Assembly: GCF_051860665.1 (NCBI RefSeq) | Contig: NZ_JBHYDM010000017.1 | Coordinates: 25,713 to 89,712, forward strand | Source of the DNA: Falsiroseomonas sp051860665 | GTDB lineage: Bacteria > Pseudomonadota > Alphaproteobacteria > Acetobacterales > Acetobacteraceae | Length of the DNA: 64,000 bases | Reading direction: 5' to 3' | Shown: positions 33,335 to 41,291 of the stretch, one piece after another | Position numbering within the stretch: position 1 is the stretch's first letter | Layout: the number at the start of each line of letters is the position of its first letter | Notes under the pieces: model-generated | What the model saw: only the letters and a program-made list of their open reading frames with translations | Database searches by the model: none | Told to the model about the DNA's origin: nothing | Translations under genes and position numbers: made by a program

Positions 33335-34333
33335 GTGGCGGTCAGGGCATGGCTTGCGATCTGGATCCTGCTGCTGGCCGCCTGCGGGACGGCGGCCCCG
33401 CCCCCGCCCGCCACCGTCACGGCCTTCCGGGTGACGCCGGCAGACCGCGCGACACCGGTTTCCCATATTCTCGGCGGACCGCATCGTGTGACCGAGGGCT
33501 ATTGGCCGCCCGATCCCGCGATCCTGGACGGGGCGAGCCGCTTCCTGCTGGAGCAGCGCGAGGACGGACGCTTCGATGCCTCCCTGGTGATCGCCCGCCA
33601 GTCGCTGGACCCGGCGGCGCATCTTTCGCCCGAACAGGTTGCCATCCTGACAACCTTCCGGCATTGCCTCGGCATCCCCGATATCCCGCTGGCGCGGCTG
33701 CGGCCGCACTACCTGTTCACGCGGTTCATCGCCTTCCCGCAGGCGCGTTGGCACGAGGCCGGTTGCGTCGAGCATGCGCGCGTCATGCGGGACCTGATGC
33801 CGGCACCTGGCATGATCGAGCCCGTTCCCGGCAGCCATCTGCCCGTGCCGCCGCCCGGCATCGGGGGTGATGCCTGGCTGGCGGCGGAAGCGCGCCGGCG
33901 CAACATCCCGGTGGACGGACTGGAGACACCGTCCGAGGCCATGGCCATGATGGCGCGGGCGCCGGATCGCGTCTGGTACGGTGCCCTGCGGCAGGCGCTG
34001 GCGGTGGACCGGGGCAGCGTCGAACGCATCGCCCTGCTTGATCGGGCCCGCAGGGAGGCCACCTTCGCGCAGGATTACGAACGGCTTCGCGACGTGTCGA
34101 TGCAGGCCCTCGCACCGGACCCCGCGGACCGCATCCTGCTCGCCCGGCACTTCGTTGATGATCGCAATGCGCTGATGGCCGAGCGCCTGCTGCCGATCCT
34201 GCAGCAGGACAGCGTGGTGGCGACCTTCGGCTCCGCCCATCTCGCCGGGCCCACCGGCGTGCCGGCACTGCTGCGCCAGGCCGGGATGCGGGTGGAGCGG
34301 GTGCGCATCCGGGCCTATGGCGCCACGCCGTAG
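33335..34333 (+). CDS. TraB/GumN-type putative lipoprotein
   Basis: A 332-residue protein with a GTG start 8 bases after a GGAGG element. It starts VAVRAWLAIWILLLAACG, a lipoprotein signal with lipobox LAAC. The C-terminal region has DRNALMAERLLPILQQ and FGSAHLAGPTGVPALLRQ..GMRVERV, which follow the closing motifs of the TraB/GumN family. The N-terminal GSAH-type motif of the family is weak or absent, so the assignment rests on the C-terminal part. The family includes predicted metalloproteases; the function is not known here. It is convergent with the phosphoesterase gene. Confidence 0.65.
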   Translation: MAVRAWLAIWILLLAACGTAAPPPPATVTAFRVTPADRATPVSHILGGPHRVTEGYWPPDPAILDGASRFLLEQREDGRFDASLVIARQSLDPAAHLSPEQVAILTTFRHCLGIPDIPLARLRPHYLFTRFIAFPQARWHEAGCVEHARVMRDLMPAPGMIEPVPGSHLPVPPPGIGGDAWLAAEARRRNIPVDGLETPSEAMAMMARAPDRVWYGALRQALAVDRGSVERIALLDRARREATFAQDYERLRDVSMQALAPDPADRILLARHFVDDRNALMAERLLPILQQDSVVATFGSAHLAGPTGVPALLRQAGMRVERVRIRAYGATP

Positions 34334-34361
34334 CGCGCGGCGTCCCGCCGGGTGGCCAAGA

Positions 34362-35159
34362 TCAGAAGAAGGGCAGCGGCCCCCGGAAGCTGCCGATCGG
34401 CACCAGATGCGTCACCAGCCCGGTCTCCAGCCGCCAATGGTGCAGCAGCATCCCGGGCGGCTCGACGAAGCTCGCCGGCTCGGCCCCCGGCGCCAGGCGC
34501 AGGGCGAGCGCCGTGGTGGTGCTCGGCGCGGTCATCAGCAGGGCGCCGGCGAAGCGGAGCTGCATGAAGCGGTGGACGTGGCCGCAGAGGATGCGCTCCA
34601 CCGAAGGATGGCGCGCGACGATCTCGGCCAGGCGTTCGCCGCCATGGCAGCGATAGGGGTCGATGAAGGGGATGCCGCTGGCGAAGGGCGGCTGGTGCAT
34701 CATGATGAGCGTGGGCCGACCCGGCTGTTCCGCCAGCCGCGCCTCCAGCCAGGCACAGGCGGCGGCATCCATCTCGCCGTGATGCGCGCCGGGCACGGTG
34801 ACATCGAGGCCCAGCACCCGCAGCGGACCGGGTCCATCGACGGCGAAATGCAGCGGGCCGGAGGCCGGCAGATGTGGATGATGCACGAAGCTGCGCCGGA
34901 AGGCTTCCCGGCAATCGTGATTGCCGGGGATCACCAGCAGCGGCACCCGCAGGCGCGCGAGCAGCGCGGCGGCCTGGGCATATTCGGCCTCCGTCCCCTC
35001 ATCGACCAGGTCGCCGCTGAGCAGCACCAGGTCGGGCTGCGGGTCCAGGCTGGCAAGCTGGTCCAGCGCCGCCGCGAACATGGCGTTGGAGTCCACCAGC
35101 CCCTGGTACAGCACGCCCGGCGGCCGCAGATGCGGGTCCGAGAGCTGGGCGATCAGCAT
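34362..35159 (-). CDS. Metallophosphoesterase, CpdA-like
   Basis: A 265-residue calcineurin-like phosphoesterase with the five metal motifs in order: AQLSDPHL (residues 4-11), LSGDLVDEG, VIPGNHDC, MMHQPPF and CGHVHRF. The spacing and the H-x-H region resemble class III cyclic nucleotide phosphodiesterases (CpdA), but the activity on cAMP is an inference. It lies 7 bases upstream of the convergently placed COQ10-like gene on the same strand, so the two are probably cotranscribed downstream of lipA. Confidence 0.9.
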   Translation of the reverse strand: MLIAQLSDPHLRPPGVLYQGLVDSNAMFAAALDQLASLDPQPDLVLLSGDLVDEGTEAEYAQAAALLARLRVPLLVIPGNHDCREAFRRSFVHHPHLPASGPLHFAVDGPGPLRVLGLDVTVPGAHHGEMDAAACAWLEARLAEQPGRPTLIMMHQPPFASGIPFIDPYRCHGGERLAEIVARHPSVERILCGHVHRFMQLRFAGALLMTAPSTTTALALRLAPGAEPASFVEPPGMLLHHWRLETGLVTHLVPIGSFRGPLPFF

Positions 35160-35166
35160 GGCCGCC

Positions 35167-35637
35167 TCAGGCGGAAGGCGCGGGCGTCGCAGCCGGCGGC
35201 GGGGGCGCGCGGCGATAGAGGTTGGCGGCGCGGCGTTCGAAGGACCGCACCATCAGCCGCACCGCCTCGTTGAAGACGGTGCCGATCACGGCCTGCAGCA
35301 GGCGCGACTTGAATTCGAAATCGACGAAGAAATCGACCTCCGTCCCCTGCGCCACCGGCCGGAAGCGCCAGTGGTTGTTCAGGTAGCGGAAGGGACCCGT
35401 CAGGTAGCGCACATGGACATGATGCGGCCGTTCCAGCGTCACCTGGCTGCGAAAGGTCTCGCGGAACATCTTGAAGCCGATGGTGAGGTCGGCGATCAGC
35501 TCGTTCTCGGTGCGAGAGACAATGCGCGCGCCGACGCACCAGGGCAGGAATTCCGGGTAGCGGCGCACATCGGCCACCATGTCGAAGAGCTGCTCATCCG
35601 TATAGGGCAGCACCCGCTTCTCGGCATGGGTGGGCAT
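35167..35637 (-). CDS. COQ10/RatA-like SRPBCC (START-fold) protein
   Basis: A 156-residue protein of the COQ10/RatA family. It shows YTDEQLFDMVADVRRYPEFLPWCVGARI (as two shorter conserved pieces, LFDMVADVRRYPEFLPW and GARIVS), LTIGFKMFRETFRSQV and VDFFVDFEFKSRLLQAVIG. In mitochondria and alphaproteobacteria such proteins bind coenzyme Q and help respiratory function; in E. coli RatA was described as a toxin acting on ribosomes. The gene sits right behind lipA, a conserved arrangement in alphaproteobacteria. Its start overlaps the lipA stop by one base, so the genes are translationally coupled. Confidence 0.88.
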   Translation of the reverse strand: MPTHAEKRVLPYTDEQLFDMVADVRRYPEFLPWCVGARIVSRTENELIADLTIGFKMFRETFRSQVTLERPHHVHVRYLTGPFRYLNNHWRFRPVAQGTEVDFFVDFEFKSRLLQAVIGTVFNEAVRLMVRSFERRAANLYRRAPPPPAATPAPSA

Positions 35638-36608
35638 CAGGCGGCCTTCAGCTTGGCGATACGCGCATCCCGCAGCGCCGCGAAATCGCGGTCGGCGTGG
35701 TAGGAAGACCGGGTCAGCGGCGTGGCGGAAACGAGGAGGAACCCCTTGCCGCGCGCCGCCTGCGCATAGTCCGAGAACTCATCCGGCGTGACGAAGCGAT
35801 CCACCGCCGCATGCTTCACCGTGGGCTGAAGGTACTGGCCGATGGTCAGGAAATCGATATCGGCGCTGCGCATGTCGTCCATGACCTGCAGCACCTCGAT
35901 CCGCTTCTCGCCGAGGCCCACCATGATGCCGGACTTGGTGAAGATGGTGGGGTCGAGCTGCTTCACCCGGTCCAGCAGCCGCAGCGAATGGTAGTACTTC
36001 GCGCCCGGCCGGATCGTCGGATACAGCGCGGGCACCGTCTCCAGGTTGTGGTTGAAGACGTCGGGCCGCGCCGCCACCACCACCTCCAGCGCACCGTCCT
36101 TGCGCAGGAAGTCGGGGGTCAGGATTTCGATGGTGGTCTCGGGGGCCGCGGCGCGGATGGCGGCGATGGTTTCCGCGAAATGGCGGGCGCCGCCATCGGC
36201 CAGGTCGTCGCGGTCGACGGAGGTGATGACCACGTGGCGCAGGCCCAGCTTCGCCACCGCATCGGCCACCCGGCGCGGCTCATCCGTGTCCAGCGCCTTC
36301 GGCATGCCGGTGATGACGTTGCAGAAGGAGCAGGCGCGGGTGCAGGTGTCGCCCATGATCATCATGGTGGCGTGGCGCTGCGACCAGCACTCGCCGATAT
36401 TCGGGCAGGCCGCCTCCTCGCAGACCGTGACCAGGCCATTGGCCCGCATCAGCGCGTGGGTCTCGCGGTAGATCGGGCTGGTGGGCGCCTTCACCCGGAT
36501 CCAGTCGGGCTTCCGCTGGATCGGGTTGTCGGGGCGCTTCGCCTTCTCAGGATGCCTTTCGGCACCCGTCCGGGCGGCCCGGTGGTCGATTTCGAGGCGG
36601 GTGCTCAT
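35637..36608 (-). CDS. lipA: Lipoyl synthase
   Basis: Radical SAM enzyme that inserts two sulfurs into octanoyl groups on lipoyl domains. The 323-residue product has the auxiliary cluster motif CEEAACPNIGEC and the radical SAM motif CTRACSFCNV, then DEPRRVADAVAKLGLRHVV in the core and the late SYHAD serine motif (RSSYHADRD) that ligates the auxiliary cluster. It directly supports the pdh complex encoded next to it. lpd starts just upstream, with a 4-base gap, so lipA is probably on the lpd transcript. Confidence 0.96.
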   Translation of the reverse strand: MSTRLEIDHRAARTGAERHPEKAKRPDNPIQRKPDWIRVKAPTSPIYRETHALMRANGLVTVCEEAACPNIGECWSQRHATMMIMGDTCTRACSFCNVITGMPKALDTDEPRRVADAVAKLGLRHVVITSVDRDDLADGGARHFAETIAAIRAAAPETTIEILTPDFLRKDGALEVVVAARPDVFNHNLETVPALYPTIRPGAKYYHSLRLLDRVKQLDPTIFTKSGIMVGLGEKRIEVLQVMDDMRSADIDFLTIGQYLQPTVKHAAVDRFVTPDEFSDYAQAARGKGFLLVSATPLTRSSYHADRDFAALRDARIAKLKAA

Positions 36609-36612
36609 GGCG

Positions 36613-38007
36613 CTAGATGTGGATCACCCGGCCATAGGCATCAAGCACCGACTCATGCATCGTCTCGGAAACCGTCGGATGCGGGAAGACGGTGTGCATC
36701 AGCTCGGCCTCGGTCGATTCCAGGGTGCGGGCGATGCCGTAGCCCTGGATCATTTCCGTCACCTCGGGCCCGACCATATGCGCGCCCAGCAGCTCGCCGG
36801 TCTTGGCGTCGAAGACGGTCTTCACCAGGCCCTCGGGCTCACCCATGGCGATGGCCTTGCCATTGCCGATGAAGGGGAAGCGGCCGACGCGGACCTCGTG
36901 GCCCAGCTCCTTCGCCTTCTTCTCCGTCAGGCCGACGCTGGCCACCTGCGGGCGGCAATAGGTGCAGCCCGGGATGTTCAGCACGTCCATGGGGTGCGGG
37001 TGCTTGCCGGCGATCGCCTCGACGCAGATCACCGCCTCATGGGAGGCCTTGTGGGCCAGCCAGGGGGCGCCGGTGAGGTCGCCGATGGCATAGACGCCGG
37101 GCTCCCCGGTCGCGCCGAAGGCGTCCGTCACCACATGGGTGCGCTCCACCTTCACCTTGGTCCCTTCAAGGCCAAGGTCTTCCACATTGCCGACGATGCC
37201 GACGGCGGAGATCATGCGGTCCGCGGTGATCTCCTGCACCTTGCCGTTCGCCTCGACGATGGCGGTGATGCTGTCCGCACCCTTGCGCACGCCCTGCACC
37301 CGCGCGCCGGTGATGATCTGCATCTTCTGCTTGGCGAAGGCCTTGTGGACGAAGGCCGAAATCTCCTCGTCTTCCACCGGCAGGATGCGGTCCATCACCT
37401 CGATCAAGGTGACCTCGGCGCCCATGTTCAGGTAGAAGCTGGCGAATTCGGAGCCGATGGCGCCGGAGCCCATGACGATCAGCTTCTTCGGCAGGGCCGC
37501 GGGGGTCATCGCCTCCCGATAGGACCAGATCAGCTTGCCGTCCGGCTCCATCCCCGGCAGCACGCGCGCCCGCGCGCCGGTGGCCAGCAGGATGTGCTTG
37601 GCCTGGATATCCGCCGCCGGCTTGCCGTCCTTGGTGACGGAGAGCTTCCCGGGGCCCGCGAGCTTGCCGTGGCCGTCGAAGACGGTGACCTTGTTCTTCT
37701 TCATCAGGTGCTTCACGCCACCCGAGAGCTGGCCCGCCACGGCGCGCGACCGCTTCACGACTTTCGCAAAGTCGAAGCGGATATTGTCGGCCGCAAAACC
37801 ATAGGCATCCAGCGTGTGCAGCAGATGGTTGATCTCGCTGGCGCGCAGAAGTGCCTTGGTCGGGATGCAGCCCCAGTTGAGGCAGATGCCGCCCAGATTC
37901 TCGCGCTCCACCAGCGCGACCTTCATGCCGAGCTGGCTGGCGCGGATGGCGCCGACATAGCCACCGGGGCCGCCGCCAACGACGACGAGATCGAAAGTCT
38001 CGGCCAT
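36613..38007 (-). CDS. lpdA: Dihydrolipoyl dehydrogenase (E3)
   Basis: Reoxidises the lipoyl group of the E2 subunit with NAD+ via FAD. The 464-residue protein has the FAD-binding MAETFDLVVVGGGPGGYVG (1-19), the redox-active disulfide in GGICLNWGCIPTKALL, the NAD-binding GSGAIGSEFASFYLNMGAEV, a VYAIGDLTGAPWLAHKA flavin segment and a late HPHPTVSETMHE (here HTVFPHPTVSETMHE) with the catalytic His-Glu pair. Start ATG 38007 follows a GGAGAA element inside the tail of the GNAT gene. The upstream extension to 38043 is shadow sequence. Confidence 0.96.
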   Translation of the reverse strand: MAETFDLVVVGGGPGGYVGAIRASQLGMKVALVERENLGGICLNWGCIPTKALLRASEINHLLHTLDAYGFAADNIRFDFAKVVKRSRAVAGQLSGGVKHLMKKNKVTVFDGHGKLAGPGKLSVTKDGKPAADIQAKHILLATGARARVLPGMEPDGKLIWSYREAMTPAALPKKLIVMGSGAIGSEFASFYLNMGAEVTLIEVMDRILPVEDEEISAFVHKAFAKQKMQIITGARVQGVRKGADSITAIVEANGKVQEITADRMISAVGIVGNVEDLGLEGTKVKVERTHVVTDAFGATGEPGVYAIGDLTGAPWLAHKASHEAVICVEAIAGKHPHPMDVLNIPGCTYCRPQVASVGLTEKKAKELGHEVRVGRFPFIGNGKAIAMGEPEGLVKTVFDAKTGELLGAHMVGPEVTEMIQGYGIARTLESTEAELMHTVFPHPTVSETMHESVLDAYGRVIHI

Positions 38008-38008
38008 T

Positions 38009-38494
38009 TCAGGATTCTCCTGCCAGGGCGCGCAGCGCGTCACCCGAGAGGCGCCTTACGCGCCATTCATCGCGGCTTTCCGAGCCGATGCGGTCATAGA
38101 AGCGGATGGCCGGTGCGTTCCAGTCCAGCACCTGCCATTCCATCCGCGTGCAGTTCTCCGCCACGGCGCGCTTCGCGAGGTGACGGAAGAAGGCCATGCC
38201 GACGCCGAGGCCCCGATGGGCGGGCTCGACATAGATGTCCTCGAGATAGATGCCCGGGCGGCCGGTGAAGGTCGAGAAGTTGTAGAACCAGATCGCCTGG
38301 CCGATGGCGCGACCATCGCGTTCCGCCAGGGTGCAGAAGACGCGTGGAGTCGGGCCGAACAGGGCCTCGCGGAAATCCGCCTCGGTGCCGACGGCCTCGT
38401 GCAGCAGCTTCTCGTACTCGGCGAGGTCGCGGACCAGGCGGAGGATTTCCGGCAGGTCCGCCTCGGTCGCGTCGCGCAGGGTGAAGTTGGTCAC
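38009..38494 (-). CDS. GNAT family N-acetyltransferase (SSAT-like)
   Basis: A 161-residue acetyltransferase. It has FTLRDATEADLPEILRLV, FNFSTFTGRPGIYLEDIYVEP, the acetyl-CoA binding HRGLGVGMAFFRHLAK and a MEWQVLDWNAPAIRFYDRIG tail that resembles diamine acetyltransferases (SAT1-like). The substrate could be a polyamine or a related thialysine, but this is inferred from similarity. It lies between pdhC and lpdA, where most alphaproteobacteria have no such gene, and is preceded by the compound palindrome at 38501-38588. Confidence 0.88.
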   Translation of the reverse strand: MTNFTLRDATEADLPEILRLVRDLAEYEKLLHEAVGTEADFREALFGPTPRVFCTLAERDGRAIGQAIWFYNFSTFTGRPGIYLEDIYVEPAHRGLGVGMAFFRHLAKRAVAENCTRMEWQVLDWNAPAIRFYDRIGSESRDEWRVRRLSGDALRALAGES

Positions 38495-38500
38495 GTCACA

Positions 38501-38588
38501 CCCCCACCCCGACCCTCCCCCGCAAAGGCGGGGGAGGGAGAAGGACTGCTCCCTCCCCCGTGGTTACGGGGGAGGGTCGGGGTGGGGG
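38501..38588. repeat. Compound GC-rich palindrome (REP/BIME-like)
   Basis: The 88 bases form nested palindromes. The outer arms, 38501-38522 and 38567-38588, are perfect 22-base inverted repeats. Two local hairpins with perfect 11-base stems and 4-base loops lie inside: 38513-38523 with 38528-38538, and 38551-38561 with 38566-38576. A further 12-base pair, 38529-38540 with 38549-38560, is also perfect. It fills the gap between the GNAT gene start and the pdhC stop, both on the minus strand, and could act as an attenuator, an mRNA stabiliser or a repeat element. Confidence 0.85.
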
Positions 38589-38599
38589 CATGCGCGCCA

Positions 38600-39928
38600 T
38601 CACAGCATCAAGCTCAGCGGCTCCTCGACGATCTTCTTGAAGGTCGCGATCCATTCCGCCGCCAGCGCGCCATCCACCACGCGGTGATCGACCGAGAGGG
38701 TGCAGGTCATCACCGTGGCAATGGCCAGCGCGCCGTCCTTCACCACCGGCCGCTGCTCCCCGGCCGAGACCGCCAGGATGCCGGCCTGGGGCGGATTGAT
38801 GATGGCGGCGAAGTCGCGCACGCCATACATGCCCATGTTGGAGATGGAGAAACCGCCGCCCTGGAACTCCTCCGGCTTCAGTTTTCCACTCTTTGCCCGC
38901 GCCGCCAGGTCCTTCATCTGGTTGCTGATCGACGCCAGCCCCGCCTGGTCCGCCTTGCGGATGATCGGCGTGATCAGCCCGTCGGGGATGCTGACGGCGA
39001 CGGAAATATCGACGTCGTGGTATTGGAGGATCGCATCCTCGGTCCAGGTCGCATTGACCTGCGGCAGGCGCCGCAGCGTCACCGCCGCGGCCTTGATCAC
39101 CAGGTCGTTCACCGAAAGCTTGAAGGCGCCCGGCCCGTCCTTGGGCGAGGTCGCGTTCAGCTGCGAACGCAGCTTCAGCAGCGCATCGATCTCGATATCC
39201 ATCGAGACGTAGAAATGCGGCACCGTCTGCTTGGATTCCGAAAGGCGCCGCGCGATCACCTTGCGCATGCTGCTGTTCGGCACGGCGGTATGCGGCGCCG
39301 TGATGACGGGCGCGGGTGCCTTCGGCGCGGCGGCGGGGGCCGCGGCCGGTGCCGGCGTGGCGGCCTGGGCCGCTGCGGGCTTCGCGGCCTCCGTCCTGCC
39401 TGCCTGCGGCCTGGCCAGCGCGGCCTCCACATCGGTCTTCACGATGCGGCCATTCGGCCCGCTGCCGGTGATGCCGGAAAGCTCCAGCCCGGCCTGCGCC
39501 GCCATGCGACGGGCGAGCGGGGAGGCGATGGTGCGGTCGCCGGAGTCGACAGCCTTGGGCGCTTCCGCCTTCGGGGCCGCCGCCGGCTGGGTCTTCGGCG
39601 TCTCCGGTGCCGGGGCCGGCTTCGCCTCGGCCTTCGGCGCCGCCGGCGCCTTCGCCTCTGGCGCGCCTTGCGGCGCGACGCTCTCGCCCGGCTCCACCAG
39701 CACGGCGATCGGGTCGTTGACCTTCACGCCGGCGGTGCCGCCCTGCACCAGGATCTTGCCGAGGACGCCCTCATCCACGGCTTCCACTTCCATGGTCGCC
39801 TTGTCGGTCTCGATCTCGGCGATGATGTCGCCGGCCTTGACCGTGTCGCCCTCATTCTTCAGCCAGCGCGCCAGCGTGCCCTCGGTCATGGTGGGGGACA
39901 GCGCCGGCATCAGGATGTTCGTGGCCAT
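38600..39928 (-). CDS. pdhC: Pyruvate dehydrogenase E2, dihydrolipoyl acetyltransferase
   Basis: Core of the pyruvate dehydrogenase complex, which transfers acetyl groups to CoA. 442 residues: an N-terminal lipoyl domain with the lipoylated lysine in EIETDKATMEVEAV, an Ala/Pro-rich linker (about 85-130), an E3-binding domain with SPLARRMAAQAGLELSGITG and a second linker, then the catalytic domain ending in SVDHRVVDGALAAEW with the active-site histidine. A single lipoyl domain is present. It is downstream of pdhB with a 12-base gap on the same strand. Confidence 0.96.
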   Translation of the reverse strand: MATNILMPALSPTMTEGTLARWLKNEGDTVKAGDIIAEIETDKATMEVEAVDEGVLGKILVQGGTAGVKVNDPIAVLVEPGESVAPQGAPEAKAPAAPKAEAKPAPAPETPKTQPAAAPKAEAPKAVDSGDRTIASPLARRMAAQAGLELSGITGSGPNGRIVKTDVEAALARPQAGRTEAAKPAAAQAATPAPAAAPAAAPKAPAPVITAPHTAVPNSSMRKVIARRLSESKQTVPHFYVSMDIEIDALLKLRSQLNATSPKDGPGAFKLSVNDLVIKAAAVTLRRLPQVNATWTEDAILQYHDVDISVAVSIPDGLITPIIRKADQAGLASISNQMKDLAARAKSGKLKPEEFQGGGFSISNMGMYGVRDFAAIINPPQAGILAVSAGEQRPVVKDGALAIATVMTCTLSVDHRVVDGALAAEWIATFKKIVEEPLSLML

Positions 39929-39940
39929 GTGCTGTCCCCC

Positions 39941-41290
39941 TTACTTGTAGGTCACGCGCTTTGCGGCCTCGACCACCTGTTCCAGCCGCGGCAGCGCCAG
40001 CTTCTCGAGGTTCGCGGCATAGGGCATCGGGATATCGAGGCCATGCACGCGCACCGGCGGCGCATCCAGGTCGTCGAAGCAGTTCTCCAGGATCTGCATG
40101 GCGACTTCCGCGCCGATGCCGGCATAGGGCCAGCCTTCCTCGAGCGTGACCAGCCGGTTCGTCTTCTTCACGGATCGCACGACCGTCTCGATATCCAGCG
40201 GGCGCAGCGTGCGCAGGTTGATCACCTCCGCGCTGATGCCCTGGGCGGCGAGCTCCTCGGCCGCCTGCATCGCCATGCCGACCATGATGGAGAAGGCCAC
40301 CAGGGTCACGTCGGTGCCCTCGCGCTCCACCTTCGCCTTGCCGATCGGCAGGATGAAGTCCTCATCCACCGGGCAGTCGAAGGTCTGGCCGTAGAGGATC
40401 TCGTTCTCCAGGAAGATGATCGGGTTCGGATCGCGGATCGCGGCCCGCAGCAGGCCCTTGGCATCGGCCGCCGACCAGGGCGCCAGCACCTTCAGGCCTG
40501 GCAGATGCGCGTACCAGCTGGCGTAGCACTGGCTGTGCTGGGCTGCGACGCGGCTGGCCGCGCCGTTCGGGCCGCGGAAGACGATGGGGCAGCCGAGCTG
40601 GCCGCCCGACATGTACAGCGTCTTCGCCGCCGAATTCACGATGTGGTCGATCGCCTGCATCGAGAAGTTGAAGGTCATGAACTCGACGATGGGCTTGAGG
40701 CCGGTCATCGCCGCGCCGACCGCCATGCCCGTGAAGCCGTGCTCGGTGATGGGCATGTCGATCACGCGCTTCGGGCCGAACTCGTCCAGCAGGCCCTGGC
40801 TGATCTTGTAGGCGCCCTGGTACTGGCCGACCTCCTCGCCGATCAGGAAGACGTCCTTGTCGGCACGCATCTCGGCGGCCATGGCGTCGCGCAGGGCTTC
40901 CCGCACCGTCATCGGCCTGGTCGCGCCCCAGTCCTTCTCGGGCGCCGCGGCGGCCTGGGCCGGCACCGGGGCGGCGGCGGGCTTGGCCGCCTCCATCTTC
41001 TCGACCGGCGCCTTGTCCGGCGCGGGTGCCGAAGCCTTCGGCGCTTCCGCCGCGCCGCCATCCAGCTCCGCGATCGGCGTATTCACGGACACGCCCTCGG
41101 TGCCTTCCGGCACCAGGATCTTGGTCAGCGTGCCCTCATCCACCGCTTCCACTTCCATGGTCGCCTTGTCGGTCTCGATCTCGGCGATCACGTCGCCGGC
41201 CTTCACGGCATCGCCTTCCGCCTTCAGCCAGCGGGCGAGCTTGCCCTCCGTCATGGTGGGGCTGAGGGCGGGCATCAGGATCTGCGTCAT
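39941..41290 (-). CDS. pdhB: Pyruvate dehydrogenase E1 beta subunit with N-terminal lipoyl domain
   Basis: The beta subunit of the E1 heterotetramer, which binds thiamine diphosphate with PdhA. The 449 residues contain an extra N-terminal lipoyl domain (about residues 1-78), with the modified lysine in EIETDKATMEVEAV, and an Ala/Pro linker before the usual E1 beta core. The core shows TVREALRDAMAAEM, FLIGEEVGQYQGAYK and PITEHGFTGMAVGAAM. Lipoylated E1 beta is a known feature of alphaproteobacteria. The lipoyl domain is very similar to that of pdhC. Confidence 0.96.
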   Translation of the reverse strand: MTQILMPALSPTMTEGKLARWLKAEGDAVKAGDVIAEIETDKATMEVEAVDEGTLTKILVPEGTEGVSVNTPIAELDGGAAEAPKASAPAPDKAPVEKMEAAKPAAAPVPAQAAAAPEKDWGATRPMTVREALRDAMAAEMRADKDVFLIGEEVGQYQGAYKISQGLLDEFGPKRVIDMPITEHGFTGMAVGAAMTGLKPIVEFMTFNFSMQAIDHIVNSAAKTLYMSGGQLGCPIVFRGPNGAASRVAAQHSQCYASWYAHLPGLKVLAPWSAADAKGLLRAAIRDPNPIIFLENEILYGQTFDCPVDEDFILPIGKAKVEREGTDVTLVAFSIMVGMAMQAAEELAAQGISAEVINLRTLRPLDIETVVRSVKKTNRLVTLEEGWPYAGIGAEVAMQILENCFDDLDAPPVRVHGLDIPMPYAANLEKLALPRLEQVVEAAKRVTYK

Positions 41291-41291
41291 C

